From Sphingobium sp. (lineage in GTDB: Bacteria > Pseudomonadota > Alphaproteobacteria > Sphingomonadales > Sphingomonadaceae): 64,000 nucleotides of DNA. This document shows positions 48,834 to 59,600 of this stretch, in pieces. Each line of letters begins with the position of its first letter. Within the stretch, counting starts at the first letter, position 1. Where the stretch lies: the NCBI GenBank assembly GCA_023266575.1, contig JAHFPV010000015.1, forward strand, positions 39,605-103,604, given 5' to 3'. The translations under genes were made by a program, and so were the position numbers. The notes beneath the pieces are model-generated. The model made no database searches. It had not been told where the DNA came from and saw only the letters and a program-made list of their open reading frames with translations.

Positions 48834-49937
48834 ATGCAGATTCAACAAAAGCTCAAGAATGTCAGCACGTTATTTGTTTTAACGGTTGTTGTTCCGACCC
48901 TACTGGCCATATTATATTTTGGCTTCATCGCCTCAGATGTCTTTATTTCTGAATCGCGCTTCACCGTGCGTAGTCCAGACAAGGCGACGCCTACGGGGTT
49001 GGGAGCCTTGTTTAAGAGTTCGGGCTTCAGCAATGCGGGCGATGAAATTTATGCCGCCCAGGATTATGTTGACTCCCGCGATGCGCTGCGTGCGGTGAAC
49101 CGGCAGCAAGCGTTCATCAACGCTTACAGTGGTTCATCGATATCGATGTTTGATCGCTTCGCTGGTTTTGGAATGGGCGATACGTTTGAGGATTTGTACA
49201 AATATTACAGAGGTAAGGTTGAAGTCAAATATGACAGTTCGTCTTCAATCGCAACGCTGACCGTTCGGGCGTATACAGCCAAAGATGCTGCCCGCTTCAA
49301 TGAGCAACTGCTCGAAATGGCTGAGTCTACTGTCAACACGCTTAACGAGCGCGGGCGGCAGGATCTTATCCGTTTTGCGCGGCGGGAAGTCGACAATGCC
49401 AAGAAGCAGTCGCAAGACACGGCTTTGGCATTATCGGCCTATCGTAATGCAGCGGGCGTCGTAGATCCCGAGAAGCAGGCGACCGTCCAAATTCAGATGA
49501 TTTCAAAGTTGCAGGACGAACTGATTACGACCAGGACGCAACTGCTGGAAACCCGGTCTGTCGCGCCGCAGAACCCGCAGATCGAGGTTCTCGAAACCCG
49601 CGCCCGAGGTCTGAGCCAAGAGATTGACAAGCAACTGGGCCTGGTTGCTGGCAGCAGCAGATCGCTTTCCACGCGGGCCGCGCGCTACCAGCGTCTGCTG
49701 CTAGAGAACCAGTTCGCCGACAAGCAGTTGTCCAGTGCGATGGCGTCGCTTGACGAAGCGCGCAACGAAGCGAACCGCAAACAGGCCTATGTGGAACGTA
49801 TCGTTCAGCCGAACACTCCCGACGAGGCGCTTGAGCCGCGGCGTCTGCGCGGCATTTTTTCAACGTTGATCTTGGGCCTCGCCGCTTGGGGTATCATCAG
49901 CATGCTGGTCGCAGGCATGCTAGAGCACCGGGACTGA
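48834..49937 (+). CDS. kpsE: Capsule export inner-membrane protein (KpsE/BexC/CtrB-like)
   Basis: The 367-residue protein has one N-terminal membrane helix (LFVLTVVVPTLLAILYFGFI), a long periplasmic part with helical coiled-coil character (EQLLEMAESTVNTLNERG, EVLETRARGLSQEIDKQLG), and a C-terminal helix (IFSTLILGLAAWGIISMLVA). The segment SRFTVRSPDK after the first helix is typical. Proteins of this class link the ABC transporter to the outer-membrane channel in capsule export. It heads a kpsE-kpsM-kpsT unit. Confidence 0.9.
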   Translation: MQIQQKLKNVSTLFVLTVVVPTLLAILYFGFIASDVFISESRFTVRSPDKATPTGLGALFKSSGFSNAGDEIYAAQDYVDSRDALRAVNRQQAFINAYSGSSISMFDRFAGFGMGDTFEDLYKYYRGKVEVKYDSSSSIATLTVRAYTAKDAARFNEQLLEMAESTVNTLNERGRQDLIRFARREVDNAKKQSQDTALALSAYRNAAGVVDPEKQATVQIQMISKLQDELITTRTQLLETRSVAPQNPQIEVLETRARGLSQEIDKQLGLVAGSSRSLSTRAARYQRLLLENQFADKQLSSAMASLDEARNEANRKQAYVERIVQPNTPDEALEPRRLRGIFSTLILGLAAWGIISMLVAGMLEHRD

Positions 49938-49944
49938 TGATCGC

Positions 49945-50745
49945 GTGAATAGTCTTTCACAGCTCTCCACGCTACGTCGAAGCGCGATGATTCAGGGACG
50001 GGTGATCTACGCGCTGCTGATGAGGGAGGTTCTTACCCGCTATGGCCGACATAATATCGGCTTTCTCTGGCTGTTCGTTGAACCGATGCTGTTTACGACC
50101 GGCGTGACAATCCTATGGACGCTGTCAAAATCGGCCCATGGATCTTCGCTACCCATCGTAGCGTTTGCGTTGACGGGTTATTCCAGCGTTCTGCTGTGGC
50201 GTAATATGCCTGCGCGGTGCATCGGTGCCATTGAACCCAATCTCGCCCTGATGTACCATCGCAACGTCAAGGCAATAGACATCTTCCTCGCACGGCTCCT
50301 CTTGGAAGCGGGCGGCGCGACAATATCCTTTGTCACCTTGAGTGTGTTCTACATCTATGTAGGGTGGCTCGAACCGCCTGAGGATCTTCTTACGGTAGTA
50401 GGCGGATGGCTGCTGCTTGCATGGTTTGGTGCCGCGATGGCCATGTTTTTGGGCGCAGTGAGCGAGAAGAGCGAACTGATCGAACGTTTTTGGCATCCGG
50501 CATCCTACATCATGTTCCCGTTGTCGGGGGCGGCTTTCATCGTTGATGCTCTGCCAACGGCTGCGCAGAAATTCATGCTCTATGTTCCCATGGTGAGCGG
50601 GGTCGAATTGGTTCGCGAAGGTTATTTCGGCGACCAAGTTAATTCTCATTACGACATCCCTTATTTGGTGGGATGGTGTATCGGGCTGACCCTCCTTGCA
50701 CTGGCACAGGTTGCCATGATTGGTCGGGGAATTACGCCAGAGTGA
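49945..50745 (+). CDS. kpsM: ABC-2 type polysaccharide transport permease
   Basis: The 266-residue integral membrane protein starts with GTG, eight bases after the kpsE stop. It has the N-terminal amphipathic MREVLTRYGRHNIGFLWLFV and six hydrophobic segments, including SFVTLSVFYIYVGWL, and the C-terminal PMVSGVELVREGYFG typical of KpsM/BexB-type permeases. An alternative start is ATG 49987. The stop overlaps the kpsT start by four bases (GTGA), indicating coupled translation. Confidence 0.9.
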   Translation: MNSLSQLSTLRRSAMIQGRVIYALLMREVLTRYGRHNIGFLWLFVEPMLFTTGVTILWTLSKSAHGSSLPIVAFALTGYSSVLLWRNMPARCIGAIEPNLALMYHRNVKAIDIFLARLLLEAGGATISFVTLSVFYIYVGWLEPPEDLLTVVGGWLLLAWFGAAMAMFLGAVSEKSELIERFWHPASYIMFPLSGAAFIVDALPTAAQKFMLYVPMVSGVELVREGYFGDQVNSHYDIPYLVGWCIGLTLLALAQVAMIGRGITPE

Positions 50746-51401
50746 TCAAAGCTGAAAATGTGTTCAAGGTCTATCCCACGCGATCGGGGGACCGTGTCGT
50801 GCTCAACGACATTTCTTTCACGCTCGAGCGGGGTGAAAAGCTGGGTGTCCTAGGCCGCAACGGCGCAGGCAAGTCGACGCTTGTGCGACTTGTCAGTGGT
50901 GCCGAACAGCCCACCTCTGGCACGATCTCCAGGGCCATGTCTGTGTCTTGGCCGCTTGCCTTTGGCGGCGCCTTTCAGGGTGCACTCACAGGTTTGGACA
51001 ATGTCCGCTTCATAAGTCGAATATATAAGCAGGAGTATGAGAGGAATATCGATTTCGTAGCCGAGTTCACGCAACTCGGGCTCTATCTCAAGGAGCCAGT
51101 TAAAACCTATTCTCAAGGCATGCGCGCACGCCTTGCCTTCGCCATTTCCATGATCATCGAGTTTGATTGCTATCTGATCGATGAAATTAGCGCGGTCGGT
51201 GATGCGCGGTTTCATGAAAAATGCGAAATAGAACTGTTCCAAAAACGCCATGACCGGGCGATGCTGATCATCTCACATGATACGGAATATGTGCGGAACC
51301 ACTGTTCCCACTTTGCCGTGCTGCATGATGGAGATATTTGTTTCTATTCCAGTTTCGATGAGGCCCACGCGCATCACATGGACAATCTGCATCGCCAGTA
51401 G
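50742..51401 (+). CDS. kpsT: ABC transporter ATP-binding protein for polysaccharide export
   Basis: The 219-residue ATPase starts with GTG 50742. It has Walker A GRNGAGKST, KTYSQGMRARLAFAISM as signature and Walker B CYLIDEISAVGD, with the switch His in ISHDTEYV. No C-terminal carbohydrate-binding domain of Wzt type is present. This short form fits group 2-like capsule exporters (KpsT, BexA, CtrD). It works with the preceding permease. No kpsC or kpsS gene was seen in the window. Confidence 0.92.
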   Translation: MIKAENVFKVYPTRSGDRVVLNDISFTLERGEKLGVLGRNGAGKSTLVRLVSGAEQPTSGTISRAMSVSWPLAFGGAFQGALTGLDNVRFISRIYKQEYERNIDFVAEFTQLGLYLKEPVKTYSQGMRARLAFAISMIIEFDCYLIDEISAVGDARFHEKCEIELFQKRHDRAMLIISHDTEYVRNHCSHFAVLHDGDICFYSSFDEAHAHHMDNLHRQ

Positions 51402-51456
51402 ACACAGGTAATCGACTGTGGCCTCCTATGTAGGCCTTGATCAACCTAAATAGCCT

Positions 51457-51492
51457 CCCATCAGGCGCCTGAGCAATCAGGCGCCTGATGGG
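51457..51492. terminator. Strong hairpin between kpsT and rmd
   Basis: Perfect 16-base arms (51457-51472 and 51477-51492) surround a gcaa loop. The arms also contain the palindrome tcaggcgcctga. It lies between convergent kpsT and rmd and ends five bases before the rmd stop, so bidirectional termination is likely. Confidence 0.75.
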
Positions 51493-51497
51493 TATGC

Positions 51498-52400
51498 TCA
51501 CCTGCCAAGCATCCAAGCAAGCGTATCATGCAAGGTGTAGACGGGCCTCTGGCCTGACAGCATCTCAATCTTAGTGCGATCGCCCCAAAGCATCTTCACT
51601 TCATTCTTGCGAACGAAGGCCGGATTGACGGTGACGTCGAAGTCGTGTCCCGAAATCTCCTTGATTGACGCGATCACGTCGCCCAACGAGTGAGGCGTCC
51701 CTGAACAGATGTTAAAGACCTGCCTCAAAGCTTGGGGCTTGAATAGCAGCGCGGCATAGGCCAGCACCACATCGCGCACGTCGGAGAAGTCGCGTGCCAC
51801 ATCCAAATTGCCAAGTTCGATCTGCTCGGCTTTGCGCAGCACATGATCGATGATTTTGGGAATTACGAAATCGATCGACTGCCCTACCCCGGTATAGTTG
51901 AACGGTCGGGCTACGATGATCGGCAGACGATCCTCGTAAAGTTTGGCGACATACTCCATCGAGACCTTACTAACGGCATAGTCATTGACTGGATCGGGGG
52001 CGACATTCTCGTCAATGGCGCCGCTGACACGATTGCCGTAGATGTTGGCGCTGCTCGCCAAGAGGACCGCATCGGCACTCTTGGCCGCGCTCAGAGCCTC
52101 GAGCAGATTGCGCGTGCCAACGACATTCGTACGGTAGATGTCCTCGACGACACCGTGCGAAACAAAGGCGATTGCAGCCAGATGCGCAACCTTATCAGGC
52201 TGGAGCTGGGCGATAATTTCCTTGAGGCCCTGTGCATCAGTCAGATCACACGCATGGGTCGCAGTCAAGCCTTCGACCGGGTTGGTTATTGGACTGTGGG
52301 AAATGCCGAAGACTTCATGGCCCTGGCTTGCCAGCAGCGCTGTTAGATGGCGACCGGTAAAGCCATCCACACCGGTAATCAAGATTCTGCTCATAGACAT
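51498..52400 (-). CDS. rmd: GDP-6-deoxy-D-mannose (4-keto) reductase
   Basis: The 300-residue SDR enzyme has LITGVDGFTGRHLTALLASQG at the N-terminus, LASSANIYGN, YAVSKVSMEYV (Tyr/Lys) and ARPFNYTGVGQ. The sequence fits Rmd-type reductases, which convert GDP-4-keto-6-deoxymannose to GDP-D-rhamnose. Linkage to gmd (92 bases upstream) supports this against other epimerase-like roles. The ATG at 52400 is preferred over the longer frame from 52451; ATG 52394 is also possible. Confidence 0.82.
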   Translation of the reverse strand: MSMSRILITGVDGFTGRHLTALLASQGHEVFGISHSPITNPVEGLTATHACDLTDAQGLKEIIAQLQPDKVAHLAAIAFVSHGVVEDIYRTNVVGTRNLLEALSAAKSADAVLLASSANIYGNRVSGAIDENVAPDPVNDYAVSKVSMEYVAKLYEDRLPIIVARPFNYTGVGQSIDFVIPKIIDHVLRKAEQIELGNLDVARDFSDVRDVVLAYAALLFKPQALRQVFNICSGTPHSLGDVIASIKEISGHDFDVTVNPAFVRKNEVKMLWGDRTKIEMLSGQRPVYTLHDTLAWMLGR

Positions 52401-52492
52401 CTCATCGTCGCTACGCTGGCACAGGGCTTGGCGGTGCGGGAGCGACGCCAAGCCCCATAATATTAACTAGTACCTAAATTACCTAGATAGGA

Positions 52493-53829
<1,337 letters not shown>

Positions 53830-54993
53830 TTGAGTAAATTATCAACATTTCTGGCGACGATCGCTTTATCTTTTACTAATATGCTCGTTGGCAGCCTAGC
53901 GTATGCCAGTCCAACATTGGACGACCTATGGGTCGGTAATGCCCATTTTGAACAGGTTGGGCAACTTAATTGGCCGAACACTCTCGATCACCATTCCGAA
54001 TCGGCGGGTTGGTTCGCCGTTCGCAACGGCATCTGGTATGTCTTTAATCGCGCCTATCTCACCCGCAAGGTGGATTATTGCCCGCTCGACTATGCTAAGA
54101 TCGTGGTGCACCAGAGCACTGATCAGGGAAAAAGCTGGTCCGAGCCTGTTGTTGCTGTCGAACCGGGAGATAGCCCGGGCGGCGATGACTGCAATGCACT
54201 CGACGGCAGCACCTATTTTGATCAAACTACAGGTACATGGCACATCCTTTCCCAGTGCCTGACGAAGAACGAGGCCAGCCTTTGGTCCTTATGCCATTAT
54301 AGTCGGCGAGGCGATTCTCCGATGGGTAGGTTCCGTCCAGACAAGGGCAACCCGGTGGTTAGGGGCGGTGCGCTTTGGTCTCGAATTTGCGCGGGCAAAA
54401 ACAAGTCTTGTCCCGTAACCACACAAGACGAAGGAACGCCGGAAATTCTTGGTAAGCATCGGGGATCTTATATCGTGACTTTTCACGGTTGGTCCCCAAA
54501 ATCAGGCCATGGCTACCGCGGCGTGGCTGCGACCAAGGATTTTCGTAGCTGGAGAACGAATGGCAGCGAACTGCCTGGAGACGCCATGTTCAGCGCAAAG
54601 GACTGCCAAGCATGGTTGGAGGCCTGTATCGGCATAGGCGCGACCTCGACCTTTATTGGTAAAAAATATGCCTATGTTATCGGTGAAGTCATGGACAAGA
54701 ACCTGGCATGCCAGAAGGATCAAAAATGGGTGTTCGAATTGTTCCGAGTATTGCGCGGAGCTTGGCCTCAATCGGGCGCGGGCAAGTGGCAAAAACTGCC
54801 TGGAGACGCTCTACTGACACCTACATGGCGTGATGGAAACACGCTCTGTCAAGTATCATATGCGCGCTGGATCGTTGATGGAGATAATATCTATCTCGTC
54901 TATGAGGATTGGGGACCAGAGCGGCGGTTTGGAAGTCGGCGCCTGCTCCAGCTCAAAGCCGGCAAAGGGTCCCGCATCCAAAAAACGGATTAA
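53830..54993 (+). CDS. Secreted Asp-box beta-propeller protein (sialidase-like fold)
   Basis: TTG 53830 is set by AAGGA at 53818; the frame from 53824 adds two residues. A signal peptide (FLATIALSFTNMLVGSLAYA) precedes about 360 residues. One Asp-box motif, HQSTDQGKSWSEPV, and repeated strand units (TYFDQTTGTWHILSQC, RGSYIVTFHGWSPKSGHGYR, TSTFIGKKYAYVIGEVMD) suggest a five- or six-bladed propeller like sialidases or GH43-type enzymes. Several cysteines could form disulfides. The active site cannot be named. In a polysaccharide island it may trim or bind the product. Confidence 0.62.
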   Translation: MSKLSTFLATIALSFTNMLVGSLAYASPTLDDLWVGNAHFEQVGQLNWPNTLDHHSESAGWFAVRNGIWYVFNRAYLTRKVDYCPLDYAKIVVHQSTDQGKSWSEPVVAVEPGDSPGGDDCNALDGSTYFDQTTGTWHILSQCLTKNEASLWSLCHYSRRGDSPMGRFRPDKGNPVVRGGALWSRICAGKNKSCPVTTQDEGTPEILGKHRGSYIVTFHGWSPKSGHGYRGVAATKDFRSWRTNGSELPGDAMFSAKDCQAWLEACIGIGATSTFIGKKYAYVIGEVMDKNLACQKDQKWVFELFRVLRGAWPQSGAGKWQKLPGDALLTPTWRDGNTLCQVSYARWIVDGDNIYLVYEDWGPERRFGSRRLLQLKAGKGSRIQKTD

Positions 54994-55329
54994 TTCTGAT
55001 CCTTGTTTGCAGCCAGGGTTCTGCTTTCCACCGCCGTGCGGCACCGTTGTCACAGCGCCAAGCTATTATCTAGCTGCCTTCGACGCGTTGGAATGGGGGG
55101 GGTGCGCAGGCGCAGGATTATCTGAGTCAGGCGGACAAGACTATTATCCAAATACTTCAATAAAAGCACGTTGGATGAATGTTATCTATAAAGCCATTTA
55201 AAATGATTATAGAAAAACTTTGGCGATGTGGATTGTAATCAATGCTTATTGGATCATGTAAATTATCATAAATAAATGTCGATATTATGAAGTTAGTGAA
55301 ATTATTTAAGCTCTATTTAGGAGATAAGT
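54994..55329. other. AT-rich intergenic region upstream of the methyltransferase
   Basis: About 335 bases, strongly AT-rich from about 55130, with no recognised gene. It presumably carries the promoter of the following gene, whose AGGAGAT lies at 55318. Confidence 0.5.
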
Positions 55330-56427
55330 ATGAGGATAGATAGTGATATTAACGAAATACTTCATGCTGGTAGAGGTGCATATTTGCGAACAATGCCACC
55401 TGGTGCCAAGACTTTTTTGAGCGCAGGCTGTGCAGGGCTTTGGTATTTTGAATGGATAGAACGATGCTATGGCAAAATCCCGCTGCATATAGGATTAGAA
55501 TATTATTCGCCTAAGCCTGAAAAACTTCCGGATAACGTCCGCTGGATAGAGAACACATGCAGCGACATGCATGGAGTAGATAGCGCTTCTTGTGACATCG
55601 TCTTCTCTGGTCAAAATCTTGAACATCTGTGGCCCAACGAAATCGAAGGCTTTATGCTTGAGGTTGCACGGGTAACACGCGCTGGAGGGCATCTGGTGAT
55701 GGATAGCCCTAACAGGTCGGTCACCGAGCTTTTACGCAACTGGAGCCACCCTGAACATATTATAGAGTTTACCGCCAAGGAAGCGGCTGAACTTGTCAGG
55801 CTAGCTGGCTTTGACGTGAAAAGCATCCGGGGGATCTGGTTGAACAGGGATTCTGATGGGCATGTCATCCCGTTCAATGTAAACCAGCCCGACTGGAATG
55901 ATGCAGAACGTCTTATCTTGGCATATGATAGGCCAGAAGATAGCTTTATCTGGTGGATCGAGGCTCAAAGGGTCGACAGAAGTCCGAACCTGAATGCTAT
56001 GCGAAAGCTGATCGCACGAGTTTATTCAAAAGCTTGGCCCGAGCGCAAGCTCCGTATGTGCAGTAATGTTGGCTCCGCTTTCTTCGAAGGCGACGAAGAA
56101 TGGATAGCCGGGCCGCCACTGACAAATGATGCTTTGCTCTTTGGTCCGTACATGCCTTTAAGGGCGGGGCGCTATAGATGCACCTTCGAGGTCTCATCGC
56201 GAGGCAACACTCAAGCTTACTTTGATGTCATCGCAGGTGATCAGCCTATTGTGATCAACTCAAAAGTTATAAATCTTGAAGCTGGAAAAAGCACGATCTC
56301 GATAGATTTTGAACTGGAGAAGCTCCATTTCGGGGTACAGTATCGATGCCTGGGTCGAGGTGGCGCAGGATTCTCAGTCCGACGCCGCGTTGAAGTAGAG
56401 GAATTCGATGTTCCTGCTTACCCGTAA
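55330..56427 (+). CDS. SAM-dependent methyltransferase with C-terminal GPY-type module
   Basis: The 365-residue protein begins with a class I methyltransferase domain: TFLSAGCAGLWYFEWIERC (SAM-binding loop near residue 31), IGLEYYSP, CSDMHGVDSASCDIVFSGQN, EHLWPNEIEGFML and GGHLVMDSPNRS. After about residue 270 follows a beta-rich module starting LLFGPYMPLRAGRYRCTFEV, with strand-like repeats to the C-terminus. The same kind of start (LLYGPYLPMAGQSYRI) occurs at the end of the triple-GT protein. A role in methylating the polysaccharide or its precursor is inferred. Confidence 0.75.
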   Translation: MRIDSDINEILHAGRGAYLRTMPPGAKTFLSAGCAGLWYFEWIERCYGKIPLHIGLEYYSPKPEKLPDNVRWIENTCSDMHGVDSASCDIVFSGQNLEHLWPNEIEGFMLEVARVTRAGGHLVMDSPNRSVTELLRNWSHPEHIIEFTAKEAAELVRLAGFDVKSIRGIWLNRDSDGHVIPFNVNQPDWNDAERLILAYDRPEDSFIWWIEAQRVDRSPNLNAMRKLIARVYSKAWPERKLRMCSNVGSAFFEGDEEWIAGPPLTNDALLFGPYMPLRAGRYRCTFEVSSRGNTQAYFDVIAGDQPIVINSKVINLEAGKSTISIDFELEKLHFGVQYRCLGRGGAGFSVRRRVEVEEFDVPAYP

Positions 56428-56485
56428 TTGAGGCTGTTCCCCAGATGCCCGTTTTGATGATTGAGCTTTGCTATGATGCTGTAAG

Positions 56486-56513
56486 ACGGGTTGGGGTAAA
56501 AATCCCAACCCGT
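56486..56513. terminator. Rho-independent-type terminator
   Basis: acgggttggg (56486-56495) and cccaacccgt (56504-56513) pair over ten bases around gtaaaaat, followed by a short T run. It lies between the convergent methyltransferase and triple-GT genes. Confidence 0.75.
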
Positions 56514-56629
56514 TTCACAGATATGGTCATCTTTCGTCTTAGCAGACTTCTGTCTTTAAGGCGTGAATATGTCACCCTCTAGGTAAGCCAGACAGCGGGC
56601 GGTTAGGCTAGCTGTCCGCAAGGCTCAGA

Positions 56630-59600
56630 TCATGCATGTACCGTCGATTTCTTACCGCTCACGTTCTGAGTGGCATCATTATAGGGTTCCAGAATAATGG
56701 ATACCACTGACATGTCTGTGGCCTTGTCGACCCAGACACGGATTTCCAGATCTTTGATGGGGCTGTCGAACGTGATCGTGTCATCGATACGCCAGTTGTT
56801 CCAGTCGCCCTTGATAGGACCGCGCCAATGAACCTTAGTACCGCCATGCGAGGAAATATCCATAAACTCGGTTCCAACCAATGTTCGGGCATCGCCTGAA
56901 GCCATAATACGATAAGATTGGCCTGCCATCGGCAAATAAGGACCGTAGAGGAGGAAGCCCGCCTGGTTGGTTGTGCGGATATGCTGTCGATCAGGAACGC
57001 CGATCGGAGAGATCATACGGCTGTCACTGCCCCAAAGGCGCAGCGCGCCGTCGGGCATCCAGTATTTATAAGGCGACTTTTGATCCAAGATGATATTCAG
57101 CAATCTATCTGCACTCTGCGCCCACGTTTGCCACGAGATCGCTGGATGATTGGAAGCCTCAGCCTTGGAACGGATCAGCTTCGTCACCGCCTCCGATATG
57201 GTTTCCGGATCGCGGCTGTTATCGAAATAGATAGCAGCATCACCCGCAACCTCGCGGAACACCGGAATATCACGCGCCAGCACCGGGAGGCCGTGCCGCG
57301 CGGCCTCGATCAGAGGCAATCCGAACCCCTCGCCTTCGCTGGCAGCGATAAGATATCTGCACGATGCGTACACTCTATCGAGGAACTCATCGCTGATGGA
57401 TTCCAGCCAGAACAGTTTACTGTTCAACTCGGGATGGCTGCGGACATTATCGGCGAAATCGTCCATCATCCATCCAAGTTTGCCGACTAGGACTAGATTG
57501 ACGGCAACATCCTGAGCCCAAAGCGCCTCGAAAGCTGCTAACACCTGCCGCGCAGCCTTGCGAGGCTCGATGGTGCCGACCATGAGGAAAGAAGGACTGT
57601 CGCGCAGCGTCGACAATATGGTGTTGGCATTGTCAGGCAGCCCCATTGTCGGAATGCTGTTTTCAGTGTCACCGCCCAGATGAAACCAGTTGATCGTTAG
57701 TGGGATCTCACGTTTCGCACCGAAATGCTCCAGCCAGTCATGGCAGGTATCCGCCACGGCCCGAGAGATAGCGGTAATCCCATCGAACTGCGTGACGGCA
57801 TGAAGCCACGCATGATAGATTCGGCGGGCATCGGGCATAAAGAAATCGTCAGCCATGATAGGTAGAAGATCATAGACAACGAACTGGACATTCACCCCGT
57901 ATCGACGCCAAGACTGAAGCAGAGCATGCTGCTGGATTATCATCGTCGGGCTCAGGTCTAGACCAACAAACATGTCCTCCGGAGCGGGTTCGACGAGTTC
58001 ATCTTCACACCAGCCATCCCAGACGTTGAGATATCTGCTGGTAAAGCGGCGTGCATAGCGGAAGCCGGGTTTGTTGAACTCGGCATAGACCGGCTCGACC
58101 ATCCAACCTGCTGGTGGGTTAGACAGCCAGTGCGAGAGGATTGAGCGCACGACACGCTGAAAGCCCGATCGCGAATCATGCTGGACCAGCTCGGATATAT
58201 CGACAAGGAGACGCTTCAGTCTTGGACGGGGCGGTAGGCTGCGCGCGATCGCTTTGCCGACCGCCGCCCACTCCGCGGCATCTAGGTTAAGCTCGCTCTC
58301 GACCAAGGACTGCGTCAGCCCTGCTTCCTGCGTGACCCCTCTGGCATAATAATGCTCGATCGCGACTGCATAATCATCGCCACAACGGCGCGGCTGATGA
58401 CGCTGCCTGATATGGGCTCGTGCAGCTTCACTTAAGGCCTGCCGGCGTGCATGGTCCTTCCAGAGGACGTCGAGAGCCTCGACCAGATTCTCATTGGCGA
58501 ACGCATCTTCCATCAGCCAGACGCAATCTGTTGGTAGTTCGCCCATGGAGCCATTTGCATTAACTATCGTCGCCAAGCCTGCGTTCATGCAATCGAGTAC
58601 GGCGGCCGACGTTTCACCGCGGGAAAGCGTCCGAAGCTGCACGCCGACATCCGCTGCGGCCAACCATTGGCGAAATATAAGCGTATCTGTCCAACCCGTT
58701 ATCTTGATGCGGCCAGCACCTGCCTCGCTGATGAGGTGCTGCAAGTCCGCGCCATATCCGCCCCCGTCATTCTGTCCTACAAAGACGAGATGACAATGCG
58801 GATCCTTCGCCAAGGGGCTGGCGAGCCAAGCCGAGAGCAGACGATCATTCATCTTAGTCTTGGCCAACATGCCAAAGCTGCAGACCACGAAATCGTCAGG
58901 TTCGATGCCCAGAGCTTTGCGTGCGGCAGCCTTGTCCAGGCCGAAAAGCGGTTGCCGCAGAAGCGGGATAAGGCGCCAATCGTCTGCAGCATCGGCTCCA
59001 TACCATTGCCGCGCCAATTTGCGCGAATAGTCGGCATGAACGATGACGCCCAGGGAGTCTTGGATGACCTGAAGGTTGCAAGGATAGGCCCAGATGGCGT
59101 CCGCCACATCCTCTGCCTGAAACCTCTTCACGACCGCAGGCCAGCCATGAGCGTGCAACAACTCACGTGCGAATCCGTTCGGATTAGTTCCCATCGCTTC
59201 GCGCCAGTGAGAGATGCCGGAAAGGTAGAAATCATGCAGCACCACGACACCGGGATAGGTGTGTAGCAGATCGAACATGTGCATGTGAAATTCGGAGTTC
59301 CCGAAATGATACAATATCCGGTCAAACTCATGCGCATGCTGGCGGAACCAAGCGACGTCACGAACGGGATAGTTCGCTGTGACGCTTACGTCGCTGATGC
59401 CGTTCTGCACCACCACCACATCGATCTGATAGTGCCGGGCCAACTCTGGCAGGAGTTCTGCGCTATAGTCCGCAATTCCACTGGCCTCTGGCGGCAGGGG
59501 CGAAAGGAAAGCGAGGCGCGGCCGCTTGAGCGGCGGGGCGACAGGGATGGTGCGCTTTTCCTGTTGACGGGCATGGCTTTCTTCTAGTGCAGCCCATGCG

